Below are positions 26,938-38,128 of a stretch of DNA of 64,000 nucleotides, piece after piece. The translations under genes were made by a program, and so were the position numbers. The notes under the pieces are model-generated. The model had not been told where the DNA came from. It made no database searches and worked only from the letters and a program-made list of their open reading frames with translations. The DNA comes from Agrocybe praecox (taxonomy: Eukaryota > Basidiomycota > Agaricomycetes > Agaricales > Agrocybaceae), in assembly GCA_964017145.1 (NCBI GenBank), contig OZ024850.1:535618-599617 (forward strand). The letters run 5' to 3'. Within the stretch, counting starts at the first letter, position 1. The number at the start of each line of letters is the position of its first letter.

Positions 26938-27594
26938 ATGTCACGCGTCGCATTCATTTTTTACGCATTCTTCGCTTGTCTGCTCCTGGTTGTCGCATCT
27001 CCAGTGCCCGTAAAAAATGGCGAGCTTGTGGACATCGAAAAGCGCATCACACATGTTGGAAGGGTAAGTCATTATACCGTGCTCATTCGATCCCGGACTC
27101 ATATTTTTCCTCCCCAAAAGGGTACATGGTACTATCCTGGTAAGAGAGTTTCAAAGACGCCTTGCTTTAATCTTGCTCATATATTGTTCTAGGACTGGGC
27201 AACTGTGGCGTAGTCAACAACTCAAATGACCCGATCCTGGCAATCGGTAAGGGTCTGTATGACCGGAACAAGGGCGGCAATTGTGGACAGGCACGTTTTT
27301 CGTCCTTATTTTCTATTTTTATTCTAGATCACTAACGAGGTTGCTTAGTGGGTCGAGATTGTCAACACGGCAAACGGCAAGAAGGTATACGGCCAAACTC
27401 GAGATAGCTGCCAATCCTGCGGTGACAATGACATTGGTATGTTATACACGTTTTGTAGGCTACGGCTTCATAAAGCCAATGCTAATGACTACTGCACAGA
27501 TCTCTCGCCCGCTCTCTTCAAACAAATATCTTCACTCAGCACCGGCCAGATCAAGGTTTCATGGCACTTCATGAGCCAAGGCTGGAAGCCCTGA
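26938..27594 (+). CDS. Small secreted RlpA-like double-psi beta-barrel protein
   Basis: After splicing, about 130 residues. The signal peptide is clear (SRVAFIFYAFFACLLLVVAS, then PVP). A short pro-region ends in a Kex2-type Lys-Arg (DIEKR). The mature part is a double-psi beta-barrel of the expansin/barwin/RlpA class: GTWYYPGLGNCGVVNN, DPILAIGKGLYD, GGNCGQWVEIVNTANGKKV, QTRDSCQSCGDNDIDLSPA, and the ending IKVSWHFMSQGW. The conserved Cys pairs and the DLSP segment fit the family. Four introns are inferred from frame and GT-AG ends. Mushroom relatives include the so-called riboflavin-aldehyde-forming enzyme group and papain-inhibitor-like proteins. The role is probably in the cell wall or apoplast; no enzymatic activity can be inferred from sequence. 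Confidence 0.88.
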
Positions 27595-29282
27595 AAGATT
27601 TTCCTCAATTCATCCCCCTCATCTCTTTCTCTCCTCTTTTGCTATCCCGTTTATGCCGCCGGATCAGGAATCGACAAGCGGCGCACCATATAGATTTTAG
27701 ATAGACGACACCCATTTTCCGCGGCTAGATATGTGCCAGAGGCACGTTCGACTGGTTCGACCACAAATTGTTTTTTCTATGATATGATTTCAAGGCAATC
27801 TTCAATGTGGGCTATCTATGTATTTCTTATCTTTGTTTTTATCGTATTTCTATATTGTTATTTTGTACTTACTTACTACAATCCCAATCGAATTAGAAGT
27901 GTACGTGTATATTAACTTTCGAATCCGTTAGAACCCGCCGCGGTATGCTCGAGAATAGATTATTCTACGCTGAACCAACTTTAGAATGCGAAGCCGTGCA
28001 TGGATAAAAGTCTTGATTCTTTCCTGCAACTCCTTGGTGTATTTACGCCCTGCGCACCATCGCCCAAAAAGTGATTAGACTAATCGCTCTGCCTCTTCTC
28101 CTCAGTGAGCAGCTTGCGGTGATAGGCGACAGACGCTGTACTTTGAGCTGCTGCTGCGCAGTAGTTTTGACATGCATGTTTCTTTATTTGCTTTGAGTAG
28201 GACACAGAAATAGACAGGGTTCAAGCAACAGACAGAGGAAGGCGCCCTAATTTTCATGCTTTTTTTGGACAGAGCTTGCACTGTCCCACACATGTCTTCT
28301 TTCTTTGAAAGATATTGTGGAACCGTATTTGAAGTCTAGGTTTAGGTTCGTGAGATTGGAACTCTCAGTAGAGCGCAAATCATTGTCATTGACATGAGCG
28401 ATCGATAACTTGCTGATAGCTTAGTTCGCTGAGCAAAAATATAGACGCCAGGGTACTTGCTTTTTGAAAATTTTGGTACAAGACATATAGAGCCCAAGCT
28501 ATTATCTTTCAATTTCTAGATAACGTGTGAATTCTCAAAGGATCTTTACGGTTTCTAGATATACGTGACACTTCTCATTGCTCACATGTATGTAGCTGAT
28601 CGAGCCCGCTTTCTTCGTACGTAAGAATTATAGCTTTACGATATCCGAAGAGGATCCTATCGTACCAGAAATATTTGTTGAATCATATCACAGAGAGCAC
28701 TTACTAGCGTAGAATCCTACTACGCGGCGTCGTTTGCACGTTGCTGACGAGTCCGATAGATGGATCGGAGAACAATGGATAATAATGGCATAGTAAAAGG
28801 TGATCCCTGAGTCGTGTTGCACTAACATCTTAAACTTAATCCTTGCATGTTTCTCCCATATCAGTATTTCAAGTAATAGCATTACTAAATATATTTCTGT
28901 GGGGATATTACGTCTAAGAGGCAAAGAACTTTTGATGGTGGGAGTTGTATAGATCCAGGAACGTGGCCTAAAGCTTTTGTAAATATCGCTTAAACGTTCA
29001 AGCTCAAATTTTGAAGCTTGGGGCTTTCTCGCTCTTTGATTAATATGCCAAGATTACGCGTTAAATGTTCTCTCGTGACTTTTACACCTACCCACGTGTT
29101 CTGCGCGCGCGCGTCCTCATCGTCGTCCTTTGGTCGTCCTTTGGTCGTCCTCAAGCACCGCAGAGTATAAGCAAAATCACATACGCCTTTTATTCGGCTA
29201 CAAGCTTTTTCTCTGAGAAAAGGACTCCCGTAATCACGGAAGAAATATGCAGCCTTGGCCTGTCGTACGGATTATAGGCCTA
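27595..29282. other. 1.7-kb gap without a recognised gene
   Basis: Convergent spacer between the barrel protein gene and the TPR co-chaperone gene. Only short, motif-free frames occur. A short run of alternating GC (about 29103-29112) and a short direct repeat of tttggtcgtcc (about 29130-29150) lie near the right end. Confidence 0.4.
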
Positions 29283-32200
29283 CTATCCCCAAATTCCCCT
29301 CCACACCCCTCTAACCTTGGGATCCTGTATGCCCACCGCGTCCTGAACACCAAATTGAGCCCAGACTTCCTTAGAAAGCTCTTTCTCTGGCCTGCTGAGG
29401 AACAGAATGAGAGTGTTGAACCGTGGGACACTGGCAAGTGACGTTAAGTATTCGAGTACTTTGGCCTTTTCTGGGTCGTTCTCATTGGGGTTTCCCGAGG
29501 GGTGTTGGAGGACTTTGAGAAAGATGTCGAGAATAGAAACGAGCAAAACGGGTTCGAGGGACGTCTTGAATAAGGTGGGGAGTTGGGTTGGAGGAATTGC
29601 CTGTTTATTTTTTTGTTTTTGATTAGTTGATAAATTCATGTTTGAAGGAAGCAGACGGAGGGCAAACAAGAACATAACATGCAGAAAGGATAACGGGAAA
29701 AAAAGAAAGATACTCACACAGATCAACCCCCACCTGTCCCAAACCACTTCTTCTTTCTCCTTCCCCTTAGAAGAAGAAAGCGCGTTATCCCACATTCTCG
29801 AAAACTCGAATAGCGTCTGTGGAGCCACTGTCGGTTTTGCCGGAATTCGCGCTGGTATGGGCGGTGCAGCGGAGGTTGCCTCACCCTGTGCTGATTTAGA
29901 TGCGGATGTAAGGCTTTCTGCAGATTTATCTTCGTCTTCTGTGGCTTTTTCTTTCTCCTCGTTCTCCTTCACAACAGCATCAAGCTTGCCCTCCGAGCTC
30001 GACGGCTTGCCGAAAATCACATTTTCGCCAGTTGCTCTGAATATCCCCCCTCCCACTCGACTGGGTTTCGACGCATCTCGGGCCTGTTTTGCTTTTTGGA
30101 ACGAATCGTTTGCGTTCGAGGCTGCTTTATCTGCTTGGGCAGTAGTATCAGGTGTGGAAGCAGATGGAGAGGAGGTATATTTCAATCCTGGGGTGGGCTT
30201 AGGCTTCGGCCCAGGGTTTTCTATGCCAGTGGTCGTCGCCGAAATTGCACCATCACTATGCATGGTCGAATGAAGAGCCTGAGCAAGTTCAGCTTCAAAT
30301 TCGTCAGTCACCATCTTCTCGTCGACGCTTGCTGCTTTCTCTTTCTCTTCATCTTTTTCCTTCCTCTTCTTTCCTTCCTCTTCTCTCACGGCCGGAGTTT
30401 TGGTAGTCTGATCGTTGTAAGCAACTGTCGACGCGGAAGACACCGTTGATGCCGCAGAGCCAGAGGCTGTTGTCGACGTTGGTCGTAGTGACAATGACCT
30501 TGATGACACAGGCTTCATAAACTCTGTCTCGTTGTCTGCGTCAACACGTTTCTGTGTGCCAGAAATTGTGCCGTTGGACTTCGTCTTCCCATTAGTTGTG
30601 CCCGAGCCCGATATACCAGTTCCATTAACATTGACCACCGAGGTCATTGTTTCTTGCTCTTGCTCTTTCTCCTTCCCTTTCCCCTTGTTCACTTCACCGT
30701 CATCCTGTTCGCCTATGATGCGAATAGGCACGCGCCTTCGCTTGGCTGGAGTTGATCCTTGGCTTGATGATGAAGCTACGGAAGCAGCCGCAGCCGTCGT
30801 CGTCGATGTGGATGTTGATGCTATAGGTACTACACCAGGAGAAACAGTAATGGGTGTCTGCAAAACAAAAAAAGGCATGAGATTAATAAACTTGGAAAAA
30901 GCGGTTACAGACACAGGAAGAGAAAAGAACATAATGGGCGACCAAGGATATGTAAGTCTCATTCTTATGAGGGAAATTTACCCCTTTACCTAGTTGTCTG
31001 TCCAGACGACATAGAACACGTAGACACGGAAAGACAAAAAAAAAGCGAGGAAAAAACCCATACCTTTCCTCTCCTTTCCTTCTCCTTTCTCAATAATTCC
31101 CTGACTCCTTCGAGCTCTTGCTTGGTCGATACATTGGCGGGTTCTAGAGCAAGTGCTTCAGCAAAATCTGTAATTTCAAATGATAAATCAGTTTCATTTC
31201 TTCTGAAGGAGGTGGAGCGAGGGGAAAAAAATAACTAAAATAGAGAAAGGTAATAATAAAAATTTAGATTGTAAAAATCCAATAAGTGCGTTCCGTTGGC
31301 TTCCGTTGGCGTTTCCGGAGAGCTCAACGCAAAACCAAAGTCGATCCTCCTTATGTGGAGTCCTTGCAAGAAGAGCAGAGTACGTGTTGTTTTGATAATT
31401 CAAGCGTGGCTCGAAGTTGGGTGCATAGCTTTCGTTCATTCGAGATAATTCCTTCGACAGTGATGCGTATAGGACGGATAATATCTTCGAGTGTTGGATT
31501 TTGCCATCCATAGCTTCCATCGTTCCCTTTTCTCTGTCGTTCAAGTGCCGATCCAGGATTACAATTCGGGTCCAGGTTCGCATTCGTAGGCCAACCAGGA
31601 TAATGGGACCAAGATAAAGATAGAGAATCACGAAGTGCCACAAATGAGTAAGATTTATTCGTCTTTTTGTTCGTTCTCTGCGAAATGATATGATACAGAA
31701 AACCAGTCTGTTCGGGCTGGCTTGCGTAGGTAGATAGATAGAGATAGCGATGTGTGTGCCTGTATAGCATCAATTTTCACCGCTCCGTCTTGATATTTTG
31801 TGTGTATTTGATTCGGACGCGAGTTTGTATCTGATGTATGGTTGGCCTGAACGACCTAGGCAGATTCGGGTTGAATCGTGCCACTAAGTGGGAAAGGAGT
31901 CCAAAACAAGAAATACAAATAATAGAGGGGAGGAAGGAGAGAGAGGGAGAGAGGAGAGAGAGGAGAGAGGAAGAAGAGCTAACACACCTTTCTCTGCATC
32001 CTCTAACTTGCCCAACCCCCTTCTCGCCTGCCCTCTACGAAAGAGCGCCTTGATGTTCTTTCCACCCGTAGACAGTCTTAACACAGTGGTACAGTCCCTC
32101 TCGGCATCCTGGTATTTATCTAATTTGAGATACGCTGCAGCCCTGTTAAGAGAAAAGGTCAAGTCCGTCGGGTCTGCGAGACATGCTGTGGTGTAGTGGC

Positions 32201-32339
32201 CTATCGCGGTAGGGAAATCGGAAGATTTAAATGCTCGGTTTCCCTAGGAAAAATTAAGGGTTAATAGGAACGGGAAAGATAAATAACGAAAGGGTACCTT
32301 TTCTTTAGCTTCGAGTGCTTTGGCTTTTGCGTCCGCCAT
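29283..32339 (-). CDS. RPAP3/SPAG1-like TPR co-chaperone (R2TP/Hsp90 pathway)
   Basis: The start at 32339 gives MADAKAKALEAKEKGNRAFK, then FSLNRAAAYLKLDKYQDAER and ALFRRGQARRGLGKLEDAEK: an N-terminal TPR module that would bind Hsp90/Hsp70 C-termini. It then splices over an 820-nt intron to DFAEALALEPANVSTKQELE. A long low-complexity middle (Ser/Thr/Lys/Glu-rich) follows. The C-terminal RPAP3_C-type helical domain contains PQTLFEFSRMWDNALSSSK, PTLFKTSLEPVLLVSILDIF and SVPRFNTLILFLSRPEKEL, followed by a short tail ending in RGVWRGIWG. RPAP3-like proteins act with RuvBL1/2 and Pih1 in assembly of RNA polymerase II, PIKK and snoRNP complexes. TPR plus RPAP3_C on one chain fits this role. Frames join cleanly and the gene looks intact. 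Confidence 0.88.
31168..31987 (-). other. Unusually long (820 nt) intron
   Basis: Phase-1 intron with donor gtgtgt at 31987 and acceptor ttacag ending at 31168. It joins KLEDAEK to DFAEALALEPAN in frame. Most other introns in the window are about 50-60 nt. It contains an open minus frame (31351-31773) with no recognisable motif and a polypyrimidine microsatellite. Confidence 0.75.
31925..31979. repeat. GA-rich / polypyrimidine microsatellite
   Basis: Imperfect (GGA)n/(GA)n tract of about 55 bp on the plus strand, lying just inside the 5' end of the 820-nt intron, where the transcribed strand reads as polypyrimidine. Confidence 0.8.
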
Positions 32340-33621
32340 TCTTGTGGGCTAGAGCCTGGAGACGAGTACAAATTCTAATTTCGGTTTTAATCCTGGTTCG
32401 GTGATTCCAGAATACGCGTTTGTTTGTATGTGATTGGCCATGCCTTACAAGTCGGCATCCATCCGTGCGAACTGCGGCATATGATAGATATTCGCTGGTT
32501 TCGCAGTTATGCTATACACAGACACAATAAATCCCTCGGAAAATCCACTACACACTCTCTAGAGATGTTCTGTGAAGATTCGTTACATGGGTCTAAGACA
32601 TACAATTGATATATTAGATTAGATATAGATAACGGAGGCTTGAGCGCTTATTTTAGTTACCGTCGCCCGTTAGCGTCCGAGTTTCCGATATTGGCCACCC
32701 AATGGCCACCATCAAAGTAAGCGAGTAGTCCAACGTATTGCAGGTCCTAGAATAGGGCGACAAGTTTGGAGACACTGACATAAGCGTATACTTCTGACGA
32801 GTCTATTAAACCAATCATGACAATCAAGCCACTGGACTTTACTTCAAAACCCCGTATTCATTTCCGCTCGAGTAAGGTTTGATTCACGCTTCTTTTACTG
32901 TTTCTTGATCAGGGCAACGCCTGGCTTACTAGGATTTTTCCCCTATCACATCAAGGCAGGTGCGTGTTCGTGAATTTTCTGAGTACATTTACCTAGTCAT
33001 GGAAATGTGCATTCAAATTTGAACTGATATCGGGCATTCACCATGTCGCACACTTTATGTTTTTAATTTCTCGTTCTCTATACGTCTCTAGATAACCCTC
33101 TTCGTCGCGTCGCAACATGCTTTACCGGGTTGTACAATGTTGTAGTGCACCACCTTTTACTCGTATATTTCTCCGTGTCTACTACGTGGTCATGGATGGT
33201 ATTTCTAGCCATATCACAAATTGATGCAGCGCCGCGGCTTTGCTTGCTTCGTAGTACACACCTCTTGTTCATTTGCCTTGTTCCAGCCAATTTCCCAATA
33301 CAGAATTCAAACCAACTTAAATGGATCTCCAATTGAATGTCTGGACATTGTGTCTTCATGATAGTCTTCATGATAGTCTTTGTTGTGAGTTTGCCCTCAA
33401 AGCGTAAAACCTCTGATCTACAAGGATGTCAGACTGCTAGAGAACACGTTCAAATACGTTTATGACTGACCATTTTAGGTTCAGATGCAACATCTTAGAA
33501 CAGCAACCAAACATGAAGAGATGGAATTTGTTTTACGGACTGCTGCACGCTTATGTATATCACATTAAATATAGCTGAGAATATTTTCATTCGGGAGTCA
33601 TGCGCTAGCTGCCTTCTAAAT
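32340..33621. other. 1.3-kb gap without a recognised gene
   Basis: Upstream of the TPR gene. Only short frames without motifs. The first 200 bp presumably hold the TPR gene's promoter. Confidence 0.4.
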
Positions 33622-33782
33622 TGTCGGAAAAATCGAAATTAAAATATCGGTGGTTATCATTGATTACTGAACCATGTCATTGGATTATGGTGGCATATTT
33701 CGCAAGATATGGTCAGATATGGGACCATAATCCCTGAAATGGTTCAGTAATCACTGATATGCTTATTTCGATGTTTCCGACA
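33622..33782. mobile_element. Foldback MITE-like element (161 bp)
   Basis: Begins tgtcggaaaaatcgaaatta and ends as its imperfect reverse complement (taagc..atttcgatgtttccgaca). The arms continue through gattactgaaccat and ggattatgg, so almost the whole element folds into one hairpin. No coding capacity. The target-site duplication is not clear. Confidence 0.75.
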
Positions 33783-34559
33783 TAGTAGTCATATGATTAT
33801 TGACTTTCTTCTGATCTTGTAATGTTTTGTAGTCAGAAAGTTAATTCCAGAATCTGGGCATTTTTTATTCAACAACCGTTTGTGCGTTTTGACGGAGGGT
33901 TTGATGTCGGGCGTGATGGTCTCTATCACGGCACTGTCCGAGTCCCCTGAACAATGTGACTGTCTCAAGGCTATCTCCGGTCCCGAATGACTGACGAACT
34001 GAACTACGCGAAACATCATGGAACCCTGAGGCCTGAATTATCGCTTCGCTCATATATTATATTCAACGAGTGGAGCCAGCCAGTGAATGAAACTGGCTGC
34101 TGGATAACATGAGACTTTTTTCAATAACTCATTACACGGTAATTCACCGGCTCTTCATGTACCTTTCCAGAATTGCTTTACGATCAGGTACGTCCGGCCA
34201 CTGCGGAACTTCTTGCTTCAAAATAACATTTCGGACGTTTTCTGTCTAGAAAATGCCAAGTAGCTTCTAAATCGAGAGATACCAAAGAGCTACTGTGCTG
34301 CACAGGAACACGCATCATGTGCGTTTCAAGTATCGTTAGATAGCTAAAGCTTTAGCCAAAGTTACCACCATATGTGGTCCGCTTCTCGTCTCTCTATAAG
34401 TTTCTACAGCCTCTACAGTCTATTATTCGCACCCAGAGACGTCGTTTGATGGAATGTGGGGGATTGTTTGACCGTATGTTGTGTGTCGATGCACTGTCCA
34501 GGTGAGTGTCTATCAAGTTGGCGTGCATGACGCATGATCAGCAGATAGGGCTCACTTCT
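33783..34559. other. Upstream region of array copy A
   Basis: From about 34120 onward the sequence matches the regions upstream of copies B-E (for example ataactcat..acggtaattca and ctttacgatcaggtacgtcc), so it marks the left edge of the repeat unit. Nothing recognisable in 33783-34119. Confidence 0.6.
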
Positions 34560-34566
34560 TTATAAA
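34560..34566 (+). promoter_or_regulatory. TATA box, copy A
   Basis: TTATAAA 54 bp before the start codon. The same element precedes every complete copy, at the same distance in A, C, D and E. Confidence 0.6.
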
Positions 34567-34613
34567 CCGTCAGCCCTCCTTCAAAGAACGCAAGCACTGA
34601 CCACACGCCCCTC

Positions 34614-36705
34614 ATGAACGAAACGATCCAAATCGTTTTCTTCAATCTGAGGCTTTGGCTGTATGTCCTTAGGATCATTATTCTATTTGCTTTCGTGGCC
34701 ACTATAAGCAACATTTCTATCCATTACACGTACCTCTCTTCCCTTCCAGATACATGGACCGCACTATTTGCTTTCATCATGGTCCACCATATACTCGTGT
34801 AAGCACGAAATCCGATAGTATCTGAGATGATTCTCTGACTTGCGCAAACTCAGTACTTGTCGCTTGAGGTTCTTTCCAGCAGTACTTGATTTGCTACTTG
34901 CCATAGGAGAAGCCATAGGTAAGCGATATCTCGTTATTGATATAAAATCTTGCACTCATTCTTATCTCAGGTATCGGTTTCTACACTAGACATCGCGATA
35001 TACTCTTTATCCACCCATGGGCTCCCGAAGTCATCGTCTATCATACCGTTGCTACCTACACACTACTTGCGTGTCTTTCGCTTCTTACCATCTTCAGACT
35101 CGCAAATGTTGTCCGGTCTTACGGGAAGATTCTCATCCGCCCTTTGGACATGTTTGAGAGATTGTGGCCTGATACAGAAGATCGTCCTACTATCAGTACC
35201 CTTTTTATTGGGCGTACATTCTGGAAAGAGCATTTCACGTAGGTTCTCTTACTGCTCTCAACGGACTCTAATACTTAGATTTCGTTTGACAGGGGTGAAT
35301 CAAAAATTGTGAGGATTTTGAGGGTACTATTGGGGCTTGGGATTATAGTGCTACTATTTCTCTACGTCATGCTCCACCTAGTGTATGAGCCTATCCGGGA
35401 GACCTCCTTGACTCCTGTTCAGGAGTATCGTGCCATTTTCACTCCGGCGGACTACAAAATAGATCCTCCGATATGGAACATCGTAATAGGGCCAGTGAGT
35501 ACATAATATATACAGCTTTAAATATGCCCTCGTTGATTAGAAACCCCCCCCCCAGATATTCATTGTTGATGTAGCGACACAGCAGGATATAATCAATTCA
35601 ATAAGCGTTATTCCGCTGGAAAGACCCAGTTCGTTCTCATTTACTTGAAATCTCAACAAGACTTACAAAACGTATTTAGAAGAGGACCCGGGCACTGAGT
35701 ATGGGTGCGAAACAATTGCACCACCGCCAGAACCATTTTCTGACAGGCTTTTTACTACTCAAATTACCTATCAATGCTATGGAACGACTTTGTCCTCAGA
35801 CGGGACACTTGTTCCAATAGTACCGGACGGTCTTCTTATTACAGCCAACCATACAGCACTGCCTCAGCCTAATTATGGGGTGCCAGCTTTGAATGTGGTG
35901 GTCGGATTATTTAACGAAAGCAGTGTCGGTTTCGACATTGTCCCAAAAAGCGCTTCTTTGAGCATCGTTCAAGGAGTCAACCTCATCGCCGCCATAAGCG
36001 CCAACATTAGGGAGGTGTTTGTTAACCCAGGTCTCGCCGCCTTTGGAATGTATCAGGTTTGTACTGTCTTTTCCCTTCTGACTTGGAATTACATTTAAAT
36101 TTGACCGTTATTCCAGACGACCAAGGCTATATGGATTGGCACTGTTACAAGCATCTACCCTGATCCCTTTCCAAATATCACCCGCGACCCTGCGGTTTCT
36201 ACTTTACGACTTTACCTCCAAGATCCAGACCCCACCGAATTGACAATTTTTTCTGACCATAGGTACAACTCTGTTTTGGCCGGGTTTTCCGTTCTGGGTG
36301 GTCTGTGGACCTCTCTCGGTGGCCTGTTTGCACTCATGTTCGGAGGATCCTTGTTGCACTATTTATTTGGTGAGAGTTTCATGTTATTTCGAACAAACAT
36401 ATATTGTGACCCAGGCTTGATACTTATGTTCTTGAATACATTTTCATGAGCTACTATATACTCACTGTTGATTCTATATAGGTTCGAAGGATATTTCTAT
36501 TTTTGGGGCGGCTCATACATTCAACCGCGATGATATAAGGAAAGCATTCTTGAAAGAATACCCGGGTATTGCAGGCGAGCAGGACAATCATGGACTTCTC
36601 GCATTTATTCGAGACCACATAATCAATCTTGACTTTTTGCACAATGCACTATCCTCACCCGATGTGGAGAAAGAGCCTCAGAAGGGTCGTGTCGTTGAGG
36701 CCTGA
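34614..36705 (+). CDS. Array copy A: six-TM family protein, chimeric with type-1 tail
   Basis: Family unrecognised by function. Exon 1 (34614-34798) holds two membrane segments (LYVLRIIILFAFVATI and WTALFAFIMVHHIL). The following exons give a third (FFPAVLDLLLAIGEAIGIGF) and a fourth (VATYTLLACLSLLTIFRL), a cytosolic loop (TEDRPTISTLFIGRTFWKEH), and a fifth (LLGLGIIVLLFLYVMLHLVY). A large extracellular domain follows with N-glycosylation sequons (NHT, NES) and ends FVNPGLAAFGMYQ. The sixth segment is GGLWTSLGGLFALMFGGSLL. The cytoplasmic tail is type 1: ISIFGAAHTFNRDD through VEKEPQKGRVVEA. The last intron (36370-36481, 112 nt) is a fusion of type-2 and type-1 introns, with a breakpoint near 36431. 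Frames and splice sites look intact. I infer an Agaricomycete-specific surface protein; ligand or transport role unknown. Confidence 0.8.
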
Positions 36706-38071
36706 TGCCTTGCCAAGTTTGAGGACTGATAGGTTTCACGTTTCTTTTTGCAATTATTTCCTTGGTGGCTCATTTTAGTCCCTCTATTTCCTGGAAGAAC
36801 GTGTAATCTATATATTTTATGTTAGCCTACAACCGGTTATCTAATATATCGGACGAAAGGCGCATCAGGACGCATTGCGGCTTATCGGAACTATCCGCCA
36901 AGCTTCATTGAAGATTATTATCCAGTACTTGATCTACATAAACGTACAATCAGCTGGCATGTGGTCTGGTACAACCCTCCTCCAAGTCTGCATTCGCACA
37001 AGTAGTAGTAGCTTTACTCGATTTACCATACATTTAAACTTCGGTACATGATGGAACGTTCTAAGTTCTTTTTAAATGACACCTGTCAAGTGTGAATAAC
37101 AGTTATATTTATCATGAAGTTCTTTGTACGGGTACCTGGGTGTCGTTATTAACACAGCAAGCTGCCTGCGTAAGAACAATTTATCACAATTCCAATCAAA
37201 TAGTTTACTTCCTAAGGGCCCTCTAAATCCTGTCGGCTTGATCTTCGGGTATGAGACCCCTCATTAGTCTGAAGTGATTCGACATTCGCCAACGATCTTT
37301 CCAGAATTTCCAGCGATCATCCAGTCCCAAGTTTTTTGAATTCCTTTTTTATTGTCCACTGTGTGGCGCGGCGGATGCCGTATTCGCTTACCTTTTTGGT
37401 ATTGAGTTCGCACGGTAGTTGACTTCGCTCTGGCGCCGTGTTCTGCCAGCACATGTACTGAATTTTGGGCCTGCACCTTCGAAACACAGGTATGAAGACA
37501 CATATACCTATATCTGTGGGAAATCAGAATATTTCAAATGCCTTCTAGTGAGTACTACTTTTGCTTTATGAAAGCTTTCTTACACCTCGATATTGAACTT
37601 TCCAAGTTTTTCTATCATACATCATAGAAAATGCGCAGACCGTGGCATAATACTAACAAAAGCATATATTTGGGAATCGTTCTTCGTACGTTCAAATAGT
37701 CACATTTCAAAGGCAAACTCTTTTTTCCCTTATTATACTCTGCCCAGCCTGCGTGCGTTCAATATGTTTGGATAAGTTCCCTGACGATCCCGCTAGATTT
37801 CTTTTTTTTGTTCTCTCCATGTCAGGCAATAACTCATCACACGGTAATTCACCGGCTCTTCGTATACCTTTCTAGAATATCATATGTGGTCCGCTTCTTG
37901 TCTTTCTAGTAAGTTTCTACAGCTTCTGCAGACTATTATTCACACGCGGTGGCCTCGTTTGATGGAATTTGGGGGACTGTTTAACGTATGCTGTGCGTCA
38001 ATGCACTGTCTAGTTGAGCGTCTATCAAGTTGGCATGGATGACGGATGATAAGCAGATAAAACTCACTTCT
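36706..38071. other. Array spacer A-B
   Basis: 1.4 kb that matches the spacers before C, D and E. It contains a recurrent minus-strand frame (37264-37503, degenerate here) and the conserved upstream block. It lacks the CRE-containing 3' flank found in other spacers, as expected if that part was lost when copy A became chimeric. Confidence 0.6.
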
Positions 38072-38078
38072 TTATAAA
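38072..38078 (+). promoter_or_regulatory. TATA box, copy B
   Basis: TTATAAA 57 bp before the start codon at 38129, homologous to the other copies. Confidence 0.6.
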
Positions 38079-38128
38079 CCGTTGTCTGTACTCCTTCAGA
38101 GAACGCAAGCACCAACCACACGCCCCTC

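Noticed and set aside
29638..30273. Long plus-strand ORF (211 codons) opposite the RPAP3-like gene
   Set aside because: Antisense shadow of the Ser/Thr-rich low-complexity coding region on the minus strand; no motif of its own.
31351..31773. 140-codon minus ORF inside the long intron as a separate gene or exon
   Set aside because: Flanking exons join perfectly in phase without it and it has no recognisable domain.
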